Origin: Gordonia lacunae
Lineage (GTDB): Bacteria; Actinomycetota; Actinomycetes; Mycobacteriales; Mycobacteriaceae
Assembly (NCBI RefSeq): GCF_002149015.1
Contig: NZ_NGFO01000015.1
Location: forward strand, 62,001 to 126,000
Reading direction: 5' to 3'
DNA length: 64,000 nt
Numbering within the stretch: position 1 is the stretch's first letter; the number at the start of each line of letters is the position of its first letter. The position numbers were made by a program, and so were the translations under genes. Positions 23,201 through 31,344 of the stretch are shown here, in pieces. The notes beneath the pieces were generated by a model, which made no database searches, was not told the DNA's origin, and worked only from the letters and a program-made list of their open reading frames with translations.

Positions 23201-26200
23201 GGGCCTTGCCCTGCCACCAGGTGGCGTGGTCGGCGACGGTGTCACCGGCTCCGGCGAAACCGCCGACGATCGTGTCGAAGTCGGCGTCGAGATCGTGCTC
23301 GTCGGTCAGCCAGAGTCGGACGAGATCCTCACGGGCGGTTGCCCACCGGTCGTCGATGAGGACGACCTTGGCCGCGTCGAAGGCCGGTGCGACGGTCCGC
23401 GCCCAGTCCGAACCGAGTTCGGCGCTGACGAGCTCGGCGAGTTCGGCGTTCGGGTCGGCCGCGGCCTCGGCGAGATCGGTGACCTCGGCGAGTCCGAGCT
23501 TGTCCAGCAGGGTGTACGCGGCCGAGGCGAGCGCGCCGGAGCGACCGGTGATCTGCTCGGTGAACTCACCCAGCGCCGCGGCGTCGACCGTTGCGCCACC
23601 GCCGGACTCGGCGGCGGGCTTGCCGACCGGGATGCCCTTGACCGCACCGACCGCGGACACCGCCTTGTCGATGAGGGCATCGAGGGAATCGGTGTTCGTC
23701 AGCGGCCCGTCGAGCAGATTGCCCAGCGCCTCACCGCGGACGGACGCGCCGTCCCGCGTGCCCAGCGCCAGCGCGACGGTGGTGTGCAGACCCCAACCCG
23801 GGCCCAGCTGCCAGACACCCGACACGCGGTCGGTGATGTAGTTCTGGCGCTTGCCCAGCGGACCGAGCACCTTGCGCACCTGATCGCTCACCGCGTCGGT
23901 GAGCACCGCTCCCAGCGGCCGGTACCCACGGGCGAGGGTCTCCACGGTCGAGGACAGCGCCGTCATGTCGGCTTCCGCGGCACCGTCGATGGCCCCGAGC
24001 CCGAGCTCACCGCCGATGTCGAGGAGCAACTGGTTGCGACGCGACGACACACCGTCGCACAGGGCCTCGATCGTGTCCGCGGACCCGATCTGATCCACGC
24101 GCATCTTGGTCCACAGCGCGATCACGGACTTCACCGCGTCCGAGGGGGTGAAGGCGATGTCATCGGGGCGCGGACCGCCGGCGGGAGCCGCGGGTGCGGC
24201 CGGGGCAGGAGCTGCGGCGGGAGCCGGAGCGGCGTCCGCCGCCGCAGGCGTGGACTCGGCGGGAGCGTCGAGCTCGTCCTCGTCGGGCTCGTGGCCGGCG
24301 TCCTTGGCCAGGATCGTGTCGGTGTCCCGCTCGACGTTGAGGACCTCGGTGGTGGCCGCGGCGTAGTCGTCGAGCTTGAGGGTGTTGGTGGCCAGACCCG
24401 ACAGCGTCGGGGCGCCCTTCAGACCGATCTCGACGAAGCGCTGAACTGCCAGCCCGTTCCGCTCCGGTCCGCTGAACAGGAGCTCCTGGGTCTCGATCCA
24501 CCGCACCGGGCTGGCGAACTGCCAGGCGAGCAACTCGATCAGGATCACGCGGGCGAGTTCGTTCGGGGTCGCCTCCCAGGCATCCCAGTCGGCCAGGACC
24601 TCGTTCAGCGGATCCGACGGCACGAGTGCCGCGATCTCCTCGACGAAGTCACGGCCGAGATTGAACAGGCGCGGCACCAGGTTCGGGATGTACCGACCGA
24701 TCAGGATGTCGATGTCGATGTCGGCCGGCAGCAGTTCGGCGAGCTTGCCGCGGAACTCCGGCACGCCGGCACGCAGCACGCTGGAATGGAACGGGACGTC
24801 GATCCCGGGGATCAGGATGAACGCCCGCTTGCCGCCGAATTCCGCGCGGCGCCGGTCGATCTCGGCTTCGAGGAGTTCCAGACCGCGAACCGTGCCGGCG
24901 ATCGCGTACTGCGAACCGAGCAGGTTGAAGTTGACGACCTCGAGGAATTCACCGGCCTCCTCGCCCACGCCGGACACGAACGCGGTGACCTCGGCATCGG
25001 CCAGACCGAACTGACTCGGTCGGATGGCCGCCATCCGGTAGTCGCTGCGCCCCTTGTCGTCTCGGGGAACGAGATGGTGCATGGCCTCGCCACGCTGGAA
25101 CACGACTTCGAGGACCGCCTCGAGGGGGAGGACGCCGGCACATGCGGCCAGCGCGTTGTATTCACCGACCGAGTGACCACAGGTGATGGCACCCTCGACG
25201 AAGCCACCGGACTCCTTGAGTTCGGCGATCTGCGCGACACCGAGGGTCGCCATCGCGACCTGGGTGAACTGCGTCAGGTAGAGCACGCCGTCGGGATGGT
25301 TGTAGGTGGTTCCGTTGGCGACGAGCGTCGTCGGGTTGTCGCGAACGACGGCCAGGATCGAGAAGCCGAGCGCCGCACGGGTGTGCTTGTCGGCGCGATC
25401 CCAGATCTTCCGGGCGGCCTTCGAGCGGGAGCGGGCGTCGAGTCCCATGCCCTTGCTCTGGATGCCCTGGCCGGGGAAGGCGTAGACGGTACGCGGCGCG
25501 GCGAGCAGGCCGGTTGCGCTCATCACCAGGTTGTCGCCGACCTTGGCGCTCACCTCGACGACCTCGCGTCCGTTGTCGAGACCCACCCGGTCGACACGGA
25601 CGGTGATGCGATCACCGAGCCGGACCATGCCGAGATAGCGTGCGGTCCAGCCGATCAGCGGACGAGGCGACGGCGTCGGATTCTTCGCGTCGGTCGCGGT
25701 GACGACCTGCTGGGCGGCCGCGGACAGCCACATCCCGTGCACGATCGGGTCACCGAGACCGGCGAGCTTGGCCGCGGCCGCGTCGGTGTGGATGGGGTTC
25801 CGATCACCGGACACGACGGCGAAGCCGTTCATCCGGTTCGGCGCGGTGATGGTGGCGGTCCGGATCAGCTTCCGGGTGGCCGACTGCTCGGCCGCGAGTG
25901 CGCCACCGGCCCGGGCCGGGTCGGTGAGTTCGGCCGCTCCCAGACGCCCGCGGATCGCGAAGCGCTCGTCGAGCGTCGCGATCGGCCCGGCCGGTCCGGT
26001 GATCTCCACCGAGACCTCGACGACACGGCCCACCTCGGCGTCACGGACCGCGCCGGCGCGGGCGGTGACGGTGAGTTCGGCAGCGGCGAAGGGGATCTCG
26101 CCGGTCAGTGCGATCGCGTGGTCCAGGTGGACCAGGTCGAGCAACCCCTCGACCACCGGGTCACCCGAATCGGTGCGCGCGGCGCCGATGACGCTGAAGA

Positions 26201-29200
26201 CGCTCGGCCAGCAGGCGCCGACCAGCGTGTCGGGCACGGCGAAACCGAACGGGTCGGTCGGCGTGGTCGGACGCAGGTGCGGCGGCAGGGAGAAACCGGT
26301 CACCGCGGCGTGGTCGGCAACCGAGTCCGGCTCCCAGGAGACAGTCGTGACCGAGACACCGTCGGTCACCTCGGCCAGGCTGCCGCCGGCGGCCACGGTG
26401 AGGATCTCGCGCATCGCGTTCGAGGCGTCGTCGAGGCCCACCAGAGGTGAACCACCGTCGCGCAGGCTGTCACCGGCCAGCAGCGGGATGCGCACGGAAG
26501 CACCCGAGATGGGGACGAGCAGGTCGAAACGGATGACGGCGTCGGCGGCCACCTGTTCCAGAACCGCTCCGCTGACGGTGTGCTCGGCCCGTTCGGGTCC
26601 GACCACGGTCCAGGCGTCACGATCACCGAGCAGCGCGATCGGGCTCGCCACGATCCGGCCGGCCCAGCTGACGTCATCGGATTCCAGCACCGAGGTCAGC
26701 ACGCCCGCCTCGTCGGCCAGCCCGGCGCGATGCCGGGAGGCGACGACGGCCGGACGCTCCCCCGCGGCCTGCAGGTCGGCGGCGACGCGTGCCTCGAAGC
26801 GGTCGAGCAACTCACCCACGGGCTCGTCGACGCGGGTGATGCCCGCGACGGCGACCGGTCCCGGGATGACGCACACGGCGTCGGCGCCGTAACGCGGATC
26901 GTGGGCCTGCCACAGGGAGTCACTGCGCCACCACCGGCGCACGTCCTTGTCGATGACCGGCACGAAGTTGACGGGCTTGCCGGGAGTGCGGCAGAGCTCG
27001 AGGAAGAATGCGACGTCCGCGGGATGCAGGATATCGGTGTCGATCTCGGGGTACACACTGCCGAGCGCGTCGATCGCGGCATGCGGATCGGCGGCGGCGG
27101 TGGCCTCGGCGAACATCGTCGGGATGGGCCCGGAGTCCTGGGGGTGCATGCGCGCCTCGGTGCGCTGCAACATCTCCACGAAGCGCTGCTGCCAGGTGAT
27201 GTCGGCCCACGGGACCTGTTCGCCACGGGCATCGCCGACGGCCAGTCCGGCGTACCGGTCGAGCCACTCGCGGTAGGTCATGGTGGCGACGTCGCCGAAG
27301 TACGGCTTCGCGGTGTCGGCCATCGCCGCGATGATCTCGTCGCGACGGGCGGCCACGGCGTCGGCGTCACCGGCGACCTCGTCGAGCAGGCGGCCGCAGC
27401 GCGACGCGGTGTTGTCGACCTCGTGGATGTCCGCGCCGAGCTGGGACCGGCCCGAGGCCATTCCGGCGGTGGCGTGCCCGGCACCGATCCACTCGTCGAT
27501 ACCGACGGTGTCGACGAGGAGTTGCTTGACCTCGGGGGTGGTCGTGGCTTCCTTGGCCGCCATGGCCGCGGTGCCGATGAGGATGCCGTCCAGCGGCATG
27601 ACCGGGTAGCCGTGGGCGGCCGACCACGTGCCGGTGAGGTACTCACTGGCGCGCTCGGGGGTGCCGATGCCGCCACCGACACAGATCACGACGTTCGGGC
27701 GGGCGCGGAGCTCGCCGTAGGTCGCGACCAGCAGGTCGTCGAGGTCCTCCCAGGAGTGGTGACCCCCGGCGCGACCGCCCTCGATCTGCACGATGATGGG
27801 GTGATGCGGCACTTCGGCCGCGATGCGCACGACGGACCGGATCTGCTCGACGGTGCCGGGCTTGAAGGCGACGAACCGGAGTCCGGCTTCGACGAACTCG
27901 TCGACGAGGGCGACGGCGTCCTCGAGTTCGGGAATGCCTGCGGAGACGATCACGCCGTCGAGCGGGGCGCCCTGCGCACGAGCCTTCTGCACGATGCGCT
28001 TACCGCCGAGCTGCAGCTTCCACAGGTAGGGGTCAAGGAACAGCGCGTTGAACTGCGCTTCGCGGCCCGGCTCGAGCAGGTCGGTGAGCGTGGCGATGTT
28101 GCGCGCGAAGATCTCTTCGGTGACCTGGCCGCCGCCGGCCAGCTCCGCCCAGTGCCCGGCATTGGCGGCGGCGGCGACGATCGCGGGATCGACGGTCGTC
28201 GGCGTCATGCCGGCCAGCAGCATCGGCGAACGTCCCGTGAGGCGGGTGAAGGAGGTCTCGACGACGGTGCGACCGTCGGGCAGCTCGACGAGGGTCGGCG
28301 CGAACTGGGACCACGGGGTCGCGACTTCGGGGACGCCGCCCGGGCTGAAGAGGTTGCGCTGTCCGACGCGCAGGGCGGCCGGAACCAGTCCGACGCCCTG
28401 CCCGCGGACGAGGGATGCGGTGAGGCGGGTCGCGATGTCCCCCGGACCGAAGTCCAGGACCCACTTGGCGCCGCCGGCGACGATCCGGTCGACCGACGCG
28501 ACCCAGTCGACGTGGCCGACGAGGATGTCGTGGGCGTGGCGGGTGGCGAGGTCACGGTCGATGCCGCACCGATCGGCCCACTGGCCGACCAGCTCGACGG
28601 CCTCGGCCATCGCCGGGTGGTGGAAGGCGACCGACACCTGCAGCTGGTCGAACTTCGGCGCGAACGGCGCCCCGCCGGTGACCTTGCGCTTGCGCTCGTC
28701 GGCCTCGGTCGCGGCGATCCGCTCACAGAGGGCGGCGAACGCGGCGAGGTGCCGCGGCGCACCGGACAGCACGACCGCGGTGCGGCTGTTCTTGATGGCG
28801 ACGACCGGCGCGGTCGTCAGATCGTTGTCGGGCAGACCATCGCGGTACTGGGCCAGGATCTCGTCGACACGGGCCGGGCTGATGTTGGTCAGGGCCAGCA
28901 TCGGGGTGCCGTCGGTGGTGACGCCGAGTCCGCGGCGGCGCGCGGTCAGCGATCCGGCGGCACCGATGAGGTGCGCGACTGCCAGCAGCAGGCCCTGACC
29001 GGATTCGGCGATCCGGCCGTCGGCACCGACCGCGTCGGTCGCCAGCGATCCTTGGGAGTGCCCGACCACGGCGTTCGGCGGCAGCACCGCGGTGTCCAGA
29101 CCCTGCTTGCGGAGGGCTTCCACGGCCGCGAGTTGCGTGAGCAACACGCCCGGACCGGAGAGGGTGAAGTCGGCGAGAGTGGCCTCGGCGGGCACGTCGT

Positions 29201-29498
29201 CGCCCGCGTCGTGCGCGTGCACCCAGGTGAGCGGGTGGAATTCGGCCACCCGTGCCACGACGAGTTCGTCGGCAACCGGCTCGACGAGCCGTTCCGCGGA
29301 ATCGACGATCTTGGCGACCCGGTGCTCCAGATCGGCGTCGACGACCAGCTCGGTCAGCGTGGGCAGCCATGCGCCGCCCTGCCCGCCGAAGCTGATCGCG
29401 TAGGGCTCGCCCTGCGTGAGCCGTTCGATGAGCGTGGTGGTGGGCCGTTCTGCGTTGGCGGCGCCCTGCGAGCCGGAGCGGAACTGGTCGACGGTCAC
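20214..29498 (-). CDS. fas: Type I fatty acid synthase (multidomain)
   Basis: 3,094 aa from GTG 29498, which has AGGAG 5 nt upstream. Domains in order: acetyl/acyl transferase with GHSQGS (Ser148); FMN enoyl reductase (about 450-800); hot-dog dehydratase with IVHGMW (His1255); malonyl/palmitoyl transferase with CGHSVGEYNALA (Ser1443); an Ala/Pro linker (about 1725-1765); ACP with DGVSSRRNQ (pantetheinylated Ser1818); ketoreductase with VVTGASKG (about 2135); ketosynthase with HPVAACATAAVS (Cys2732). It makes C16-C26 acyl-CoA, the seed for membrane lipids and mycolates. The frame stays open to 29987 upstream, but that extension has no protein-like character and no better start. acpS follows directly. 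Confidence 0.97.
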   Translation of the reverse strand: MTVDQFRSGSQGAANAERPTTTLIERLTQGEPYAISFGGQGGAWLPTLTELVVDADLEHRVAKIVDSAERLVEPVADELVVARVAEFHPLTWVHAHDAGDDVPAEATLADFTLSGPGVLLTQLAAVEALRKQGLDTAVLPPNAVVGHSQGSLATDAVGADGRIAESGQGLLLAVAHLIGAAGSLTARRRGLGVTTDGTPMLALTNISPARVDEILAQYRDGLPDNDLTTAPVVAIKNSRTAVVLSGAPRHLAAFAALCERIAATEADERKRKVTGGAPFAPKFDQLQVSVAFHHPAMAEAVELVGQWADRCGIDRDLATRHAHDILVGHVDWVASVDRIVAGGAKWVLDFGPGDIATRLTASLVRGQGVGLVPAALRVGQRNLFSPGGVPEVATPWSQFAPTLVELPDGRTVVETSFTRLTGRSPMLLAGMTPTTVDPAIVAAAANAGHWAELAGGGQVTEEIFARNIATLTDLLEPGREAQFNALFLDPYLWKLQLGGKRIVQKARAQGAPLDGVIVSAGIPELEDAVALVDEFVEAGLRFVAFKPGTVEQIRSVVRIAAEVPHHPIIVQIEGGRAGGHHSWEDLDDLLVATYGELRARPNVVICVGGGIGTPERASEYLTGTWSAAHGYPVMPLDGILIGTAAMAAKEATTTPEVKQLLVDTVGIDEWIGAGHATAGMASGRSQLGADIHEVDNTASRCGRLLDEVAGDADAVAARRDEIIAAMADTAKPYFGDVATMTYREWLDRYAGLAVGDARGEQVPWADITWQQRFVEMLQRTEARMHPQDSGPIPTMFAEATAAADPHAAIDALGSVYPEIDTDILHPADVAFFLELCRTPGKPVNFVPVIDKDVRRWWRSDSLWQAHDPRYGADAVCVIPGPVAVAGITRVDEPVGELLDRFEARVAADLQAAGERPAVVASRHRAGLADEAGVLTSVLESDDVSWAGRIVASPIALLGDRDAWTVVGPERAEHTVSGAVLEQVAADAVIRFDLLVPISGASVRIPLLAGDSLRDGGSPLVGLDDASNAMREILTVAAGGSLAEVTDGVSVTTVSWEPDSVADHAAVTGFSLPPHLRPTTPTDPFGFAVPDTLVGACWPSVFSVIGAARTDSGDPVVEGLLDLVHLDHAIALTGEIPFAAAELTVTARAGAVRDAEVGRVVEVSVEITGPAGPIATLDERFAIRGRLGAAELTDPARAGGALAAEQSATRKLIRTATITAPNRMNGFAVVSGDRNPIHTDAAAAKLAGLGDPIVHGMWLSAAAQQVVTATDAKNPTPSPRPLIGWTARYLGMVRLGDRITVRVDRVGLDNGREVVEVSAKVGDNLVMSATGLLAAPRTVYAFPGQGIQSKGMGLDARSRSKAARKIWDRADKHTRAALGFSILAVVRDNPTTLVANGTTYNHPDGVLYLTQFTQVAMATLGVAQIAELKESGGFVEGAITCGHSVGEYNALAACAGVLPLEAVLEVVFQRGEAMHHLVPRDDKGRSDYRMAAIRPSQFGLADAEVTAFVSGVGEEAGEFLEVVNFNLLGSQYAIAGTVRGLELLEAEIDRRRAEFGGKRAFILIPGIDVPFHSSVLRAGVPEFRGKLAELLPADIDIDILIGRYIPNLVPRLFNLGRDFVEEIAALVPSDPLNEVLADWDAWEATPNELARVILIELLAWQFASPVRWIETQELLFSGPERNGLAVQRFVEIGLKGAPTLSGLATNTLKLDDYAAATTEVLNVERDTDTILAKDAGHEPDEDELDAPAESTPAAADAAPAPAAAPAPAAPAAPAGGPRPDDIAFTPSDAVKSVIALWTKMRVDQIGSADTIEALCDGVSSRRNQLLLDIGGELGLGAIDGAAEADMTALSSTVETLARGYRPLGAVLTDAVSDQVRKVLGPLGKRQNYITDRVSGVWQLGPGWGLHTTVALALGTRDGASVRGEALGNLLDGPLTNTDSLDALIDKAVSAVGAVKGIPVGKPAAESGGGATVDAAALGEFTEQITGRSGALASAAYTLLDKLGLAEVTDLAEAAADPNAELAELVSAELGSDWARTVAPAFDAAKVVLIDDRWATAREDLVRLWLTDEHDLDADFDTIVGGFAGAGDTVADHATWWQGKALANGNAVHGRVFGAIAHAAENPEKGVHSREIAVVTGASKGSIAAGVVAGLLAGGATVIATTSRLNSDRLAFYKKLYRENARAGAALWIAPANMASYADVDDLVGWIAAEQTENLGGTTAVVKPAMKPTLLFPFAAPRVAGDLTDAGGRAELEMKVLLWSVERLIGGLADVHSDHDIAARVHVVLPGSPNRGMFGGDGAYGESKASLDALVQRWSAEESWGAKTTLAHALIGWVRGTGLMGHNDGMVDAVEAVGVRTWSTAEMAANLLTLCTPEQRSAAVSAPILADFTGGLDSSTDLKALAATAAAATAAAAAEEESADTAEESVTTVAALPAPARAPKAMRPEWPSIDARPEDLVVIVGAGELGPFGSARTRFEMEVDEKLSAAGVLELAWNTGLVHWDSAPKPGWYDTESGDPVPESEIAERYHDEVVARCGIRRYADDGAMVDNTSPLLTSVFVDEDLTFTVNSEAEARAFASANPEKTRVTQNADGDWQVTRLAGTEIRVPRQFALTRTVGGQIPTGFDPTRWGVSPDMVESIDRVALWNLVATVDAFLSSGFTPSELMRWVHPGLVANTQGTGMGGMTSMRDLYVNTLLGEANANDILQEALPNIVAAHVVQSYVGSYGAMIHPVAACATAAVSVEEGVDKIRLGKALFAVAGGFDDLGIEGIVGFGAMSATADSAKMTARGIDDRRFSRANDRRRGGFVESAGGGTILLARGDVAAEMGLPVLGVVAWAQSFGDGVHTSIPAPGLGALGAARGSLSSPLARALGSLGVSADDVAVVSKHDTSTKANDPNESELHERLAAAIGRGKGAPLFVVSQKSLTGHAKGGAAAFQLIGLCQILRDGVIPPNRSLDCVDEKMAEYPHLVWPRETLQLGERFPLKAGLLTSLGFGHVSGLIAVVHPEAFIASLNPEERDAYRQRADERTRLGSQRFLQSICGGEPAYQRPPNRRFDESVDEHDAEAGMLLDPQTRLDGDDVYGTDVERAGVPVAGSR

Positions 29499-29825
29499 GG
29501 ATACTCCTCGGTGGTGGTCGGTCTCAGAGTGTGGATTTGCGGAGTGCGTAGGTGCGGTGCGGTAGATGTCTGTGGGTGTTGTGCGGGCGGCCGGTGCGCG
29601 GTCGCTGTGGCTGCGAGAAGCGCTGTCAGCAGCGGCGTATGGCGTGCGCTGCCGTGAACGGTCTCGTCGACGTCGCGCGCACAACCGGCCGCCAAGGCGA
29701 CACTGCCGGGTCGAGCTAGCTGGTACTACAAAGGAACACGCCTGCTGCACAACAACATTGACGAGCACCGACCCATGGGGAGCCAGCGTCGGCGTGAACG
29801 TGACTCCTATGATGACACACGAAAG

Positions 29826-29839
29826 TGAGGGAACCCTCA
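29826..29839. promoter_or_regulatory. Inverted repeat upstream of fas
   Basis: TGAGGG (29826-29831), AA, CCCTCA (29834-29839), about 330 bp upstream of the fas start. Candidate regulator site. Confidence 0.45.
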
Positions 29840-29855
29840 TGTTTGCGGGTGACCT

Positions 29856-29869
29856 GTCGGTATACCGAC
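29856..29869. promoter_or_regulatory. 14-bp perfect palindrome upstream of fas
   Basis: GTCGGTATACCGAC. It is followed within 25 bp by GTAACC and GGTAAC elements. Candidate operator for a TetR-type regulator. Confidence 0.45.
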
Positions 29870-30062
29870 GAGTAACCGCGCGGGTAACTTCGGGCACCAT
29901 GCCAACCGCCATGAGAAGGGTCGGAAAAGCGCCAGGCCAGGCAACATACTCAGAGGTACGTCGGTGCCCGAGTCTTTGCTCGGTCAACCGTTACCAAACC
30001 GTTATGTGATGTGGAGCACGACCGCGCGTCGTGACCCGACAGGGCCGCCGACCCGGGTGCCC

Positions 30063-30068
30063 TAGAGT
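30063..30068 (+). promoter_or_regulatory. Candidate -10 of leaderless HIT-sirtuin operon
   Basis: TAGAGT, 7 nt before ATG 30076; no Shine-Dalgarno. Confidence 0.55.
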
Positions 30069-30075
30069 CGGCCCC

Positions 30076-30501
30076 ATGAGCAGTTGCATCTTCTGCGGCA
30101 TCGTCGCCGGCACCTCCCCGGGGCGCATCGTCTACGCCGACGACGACGTGCTGGGCTTCCTCGACATCCGGCCGGTCACTCGCGGCCACACCCTCCTCGT
30201 GCCCCGCGTCCACTCCTCCGGACTCGACGACCTGGACCCGGCGATCGGCGCCGCGCTCTTCCGCGCCGGTCAGCGACTGGCCGCCGCGATGAAGACCGGG
30301 CCGGTGTCGGCCGACGGCGTGAACCTGGCGCTCAATGACGGCCGCGCTGCTTTCCAGACCGTCTTCCACACCCATCTGCACGTCGTGCCCCGACACGACG
30401 GCGACAAGCTGAGCTTCGCCAAGGGCTTCCTCGTCCGCCGGGACCCCGATCCCGACGAGACCGCCGCCCAGGTGCGCGCCTGCATCGAGTCCGCCGGATG
30501 A
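30076..30501 (+). CDS. HIT-family nucleotide hydrolase
   Basis: 141 aa. The histidine triad HTHLHVVPR lies near residue 95, with the early CIFCGIVAG and IRPVTRGHTLLVPR strands of Hint-like proteins. The CxxC near the N-terminus suggests a structural zinc site. HIT proteins hydrolyse nucleoside phosphoramidates, AMP-lysine or dinucleoside polyphosphates; the substrate is not set by sequence. Its ATGA overlap with the sirtuin gene indicates translational coupling. Confidence 0.92.
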   Translation: MSSCIFCGIVAGTSPGRIVYADDDVLGFLDIRPVTRGHTLLVPRVHSSGLDDLDPAIGAALFRAGQRLAAAMKTGPVSADGVNLALNDGRAAFQTVFHTHLHVVPRHDGDKLSFAKGFLVRRDPDPDETAAQVRACIESAG

Positions 30502-31310
30502 GCCTGGCCGGGCCACCCGATCCCGACTCCCCGACACTCATCCCGCCCGCGGTCGCCGACCTCGTGCGTCGCGCGGAGTGGATCACCGTGTTCAGCGGAG
30601 CGGGTATGTCGGCCGAGAGCGGCATCGCGACCTTCCGGGACGCCCAGACCGGGTTGTGGGAGAAGTTCGACCACGCCGAACTCGCCACCCCGGAGGCGTG
30701 GGCACGCGACCCGGCCCTGGTCTGGGGGTGGTACCGCTGGCGAGCACGCGAAGTGCTTGCCGCGCAGCCCAATGCCGGGCACCTCGCACTCGCCGAGCTC
30801 GCCACCTCACGCACCGTCATGGTCGTGACGCAGAATGTCGACGACCTCCACGAGCGGGCGGGCAGCGACGTCGTCAGCCACCTGCACGGCAGCCTGTTCG
30901 CCCCCCGGTGTTCGATCTGCGGCACTCCCTACGACGGTCCCGGGGCGTTCCCCGACCCCGCCGACCACCAGCCCGATGCGACGCCGGACGCCGACCCACG
31001 AGTCGACCCGCCCACCTGCCCGCGCTGCGGTGGGGCCGTGCGCCCCGGCATCGTCTGGTTCGGCGAAGCGCTGCCCGAATCGGATTGGCAGCGTGCGGAT
31101 CAGGCGTTTCGCGCGTCGGAGGTGGTGCTCGTCGTGGGTACCAGCGGGATCGTCTACCCGGCAGCCGCGTTGCCGGAGCGAGCGGTGCGGGCGGGCATCC
31201 CGGTCATCGAATTCAACCCGGCACCGTCCGCGCTCTCCGACGTCGTGACCCACAGCCTGCGGATGCCCGCTGCGGTCGGCCTGCCCGCGCTTCTCGCATC
31301 AGTGCGCTGA
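30498..31310 (+). CDS. NAD-dependent protein deacylase (sirtuin, CobB type)
   Basis: 270 aa. NAD site GAGMSAESGIATFRD, catalytic base TQNVDDLHERAG...HLHGS (His in HLHG), and zinc pairs CSIC and CPRC, followed by VRPGIVWFGEALP and VVGTSGIVYPAA. The two zinc CxxC pairs are separated by a longer than usual Asp/Pro-rich loop of about 32 residues. It removes acetyl or other acyl groups from lysines using NAD; acyl-CoA synthetases are classic targets, and a FadD gene lies 7 kb away (context only). Starts at ATG overlapping the HIT stop. Confidence 0.94.
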   Translation: MSLAGPPDPDSPTLIPPAVADLVRRAEWITVFSGAGMSAESGIATFRDAQTGLWEKFDHAELATPEAWARDPALVWGWYRWRAREVLAAQPNAGHLALAELATSRTVMVVTQNVDDLHERAGSDVVSHLHGSLFAPRCSICGTPYDGPGAFPDPADHQPDATPDADPRVDPPTCPRCGGAVRPGIVWFGEALPESDWQRADQAFRASEVVLVVGTSGIVYPAAALPERAVRAGIPVIEFNPAPSALSDVVTHSLRMPAAVGLPALLASVR

Positions 31311-31344
31311 CCGGTGGCGCCCGGGCGTGGCCGGCGCGCCGGGG

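Larger units (their letters stand above)
29499..30075. promoter_or_regulatory. Divergent fas / HIT regulatory region, no gene
   Basis: 577 bp without a credible gene and noticeably less GC-rich than its surroundings. It holds the fas 5' leader, two sharp palindromes (29826-29839 and 29856-29869) and the HIT promoter at 30063. In mycobacteria fas is activated by the TetR-family protein FasR binding upstream; these palindromes are the obvious candidates here (inference). Confidence 0.6.

Noticed and set aside
20097-26450. 2,117-aa open frame antisense to fas (and 26580-29657, 1,025 aa)
   Set aside because: Arg/Gly/His-rich translation with no motif. It is the GC-skewed shadow of fas codons; fas carries all catalytic motifs on the other strand.
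29499-29987. N-terminal extension of fas and the opposing 147-aa frame 29566-30009
   Set aside because: Neither translation looks protein-like. fas has a good ribosome-binding site at GTG 29498 and the region holds palindromic control sites.
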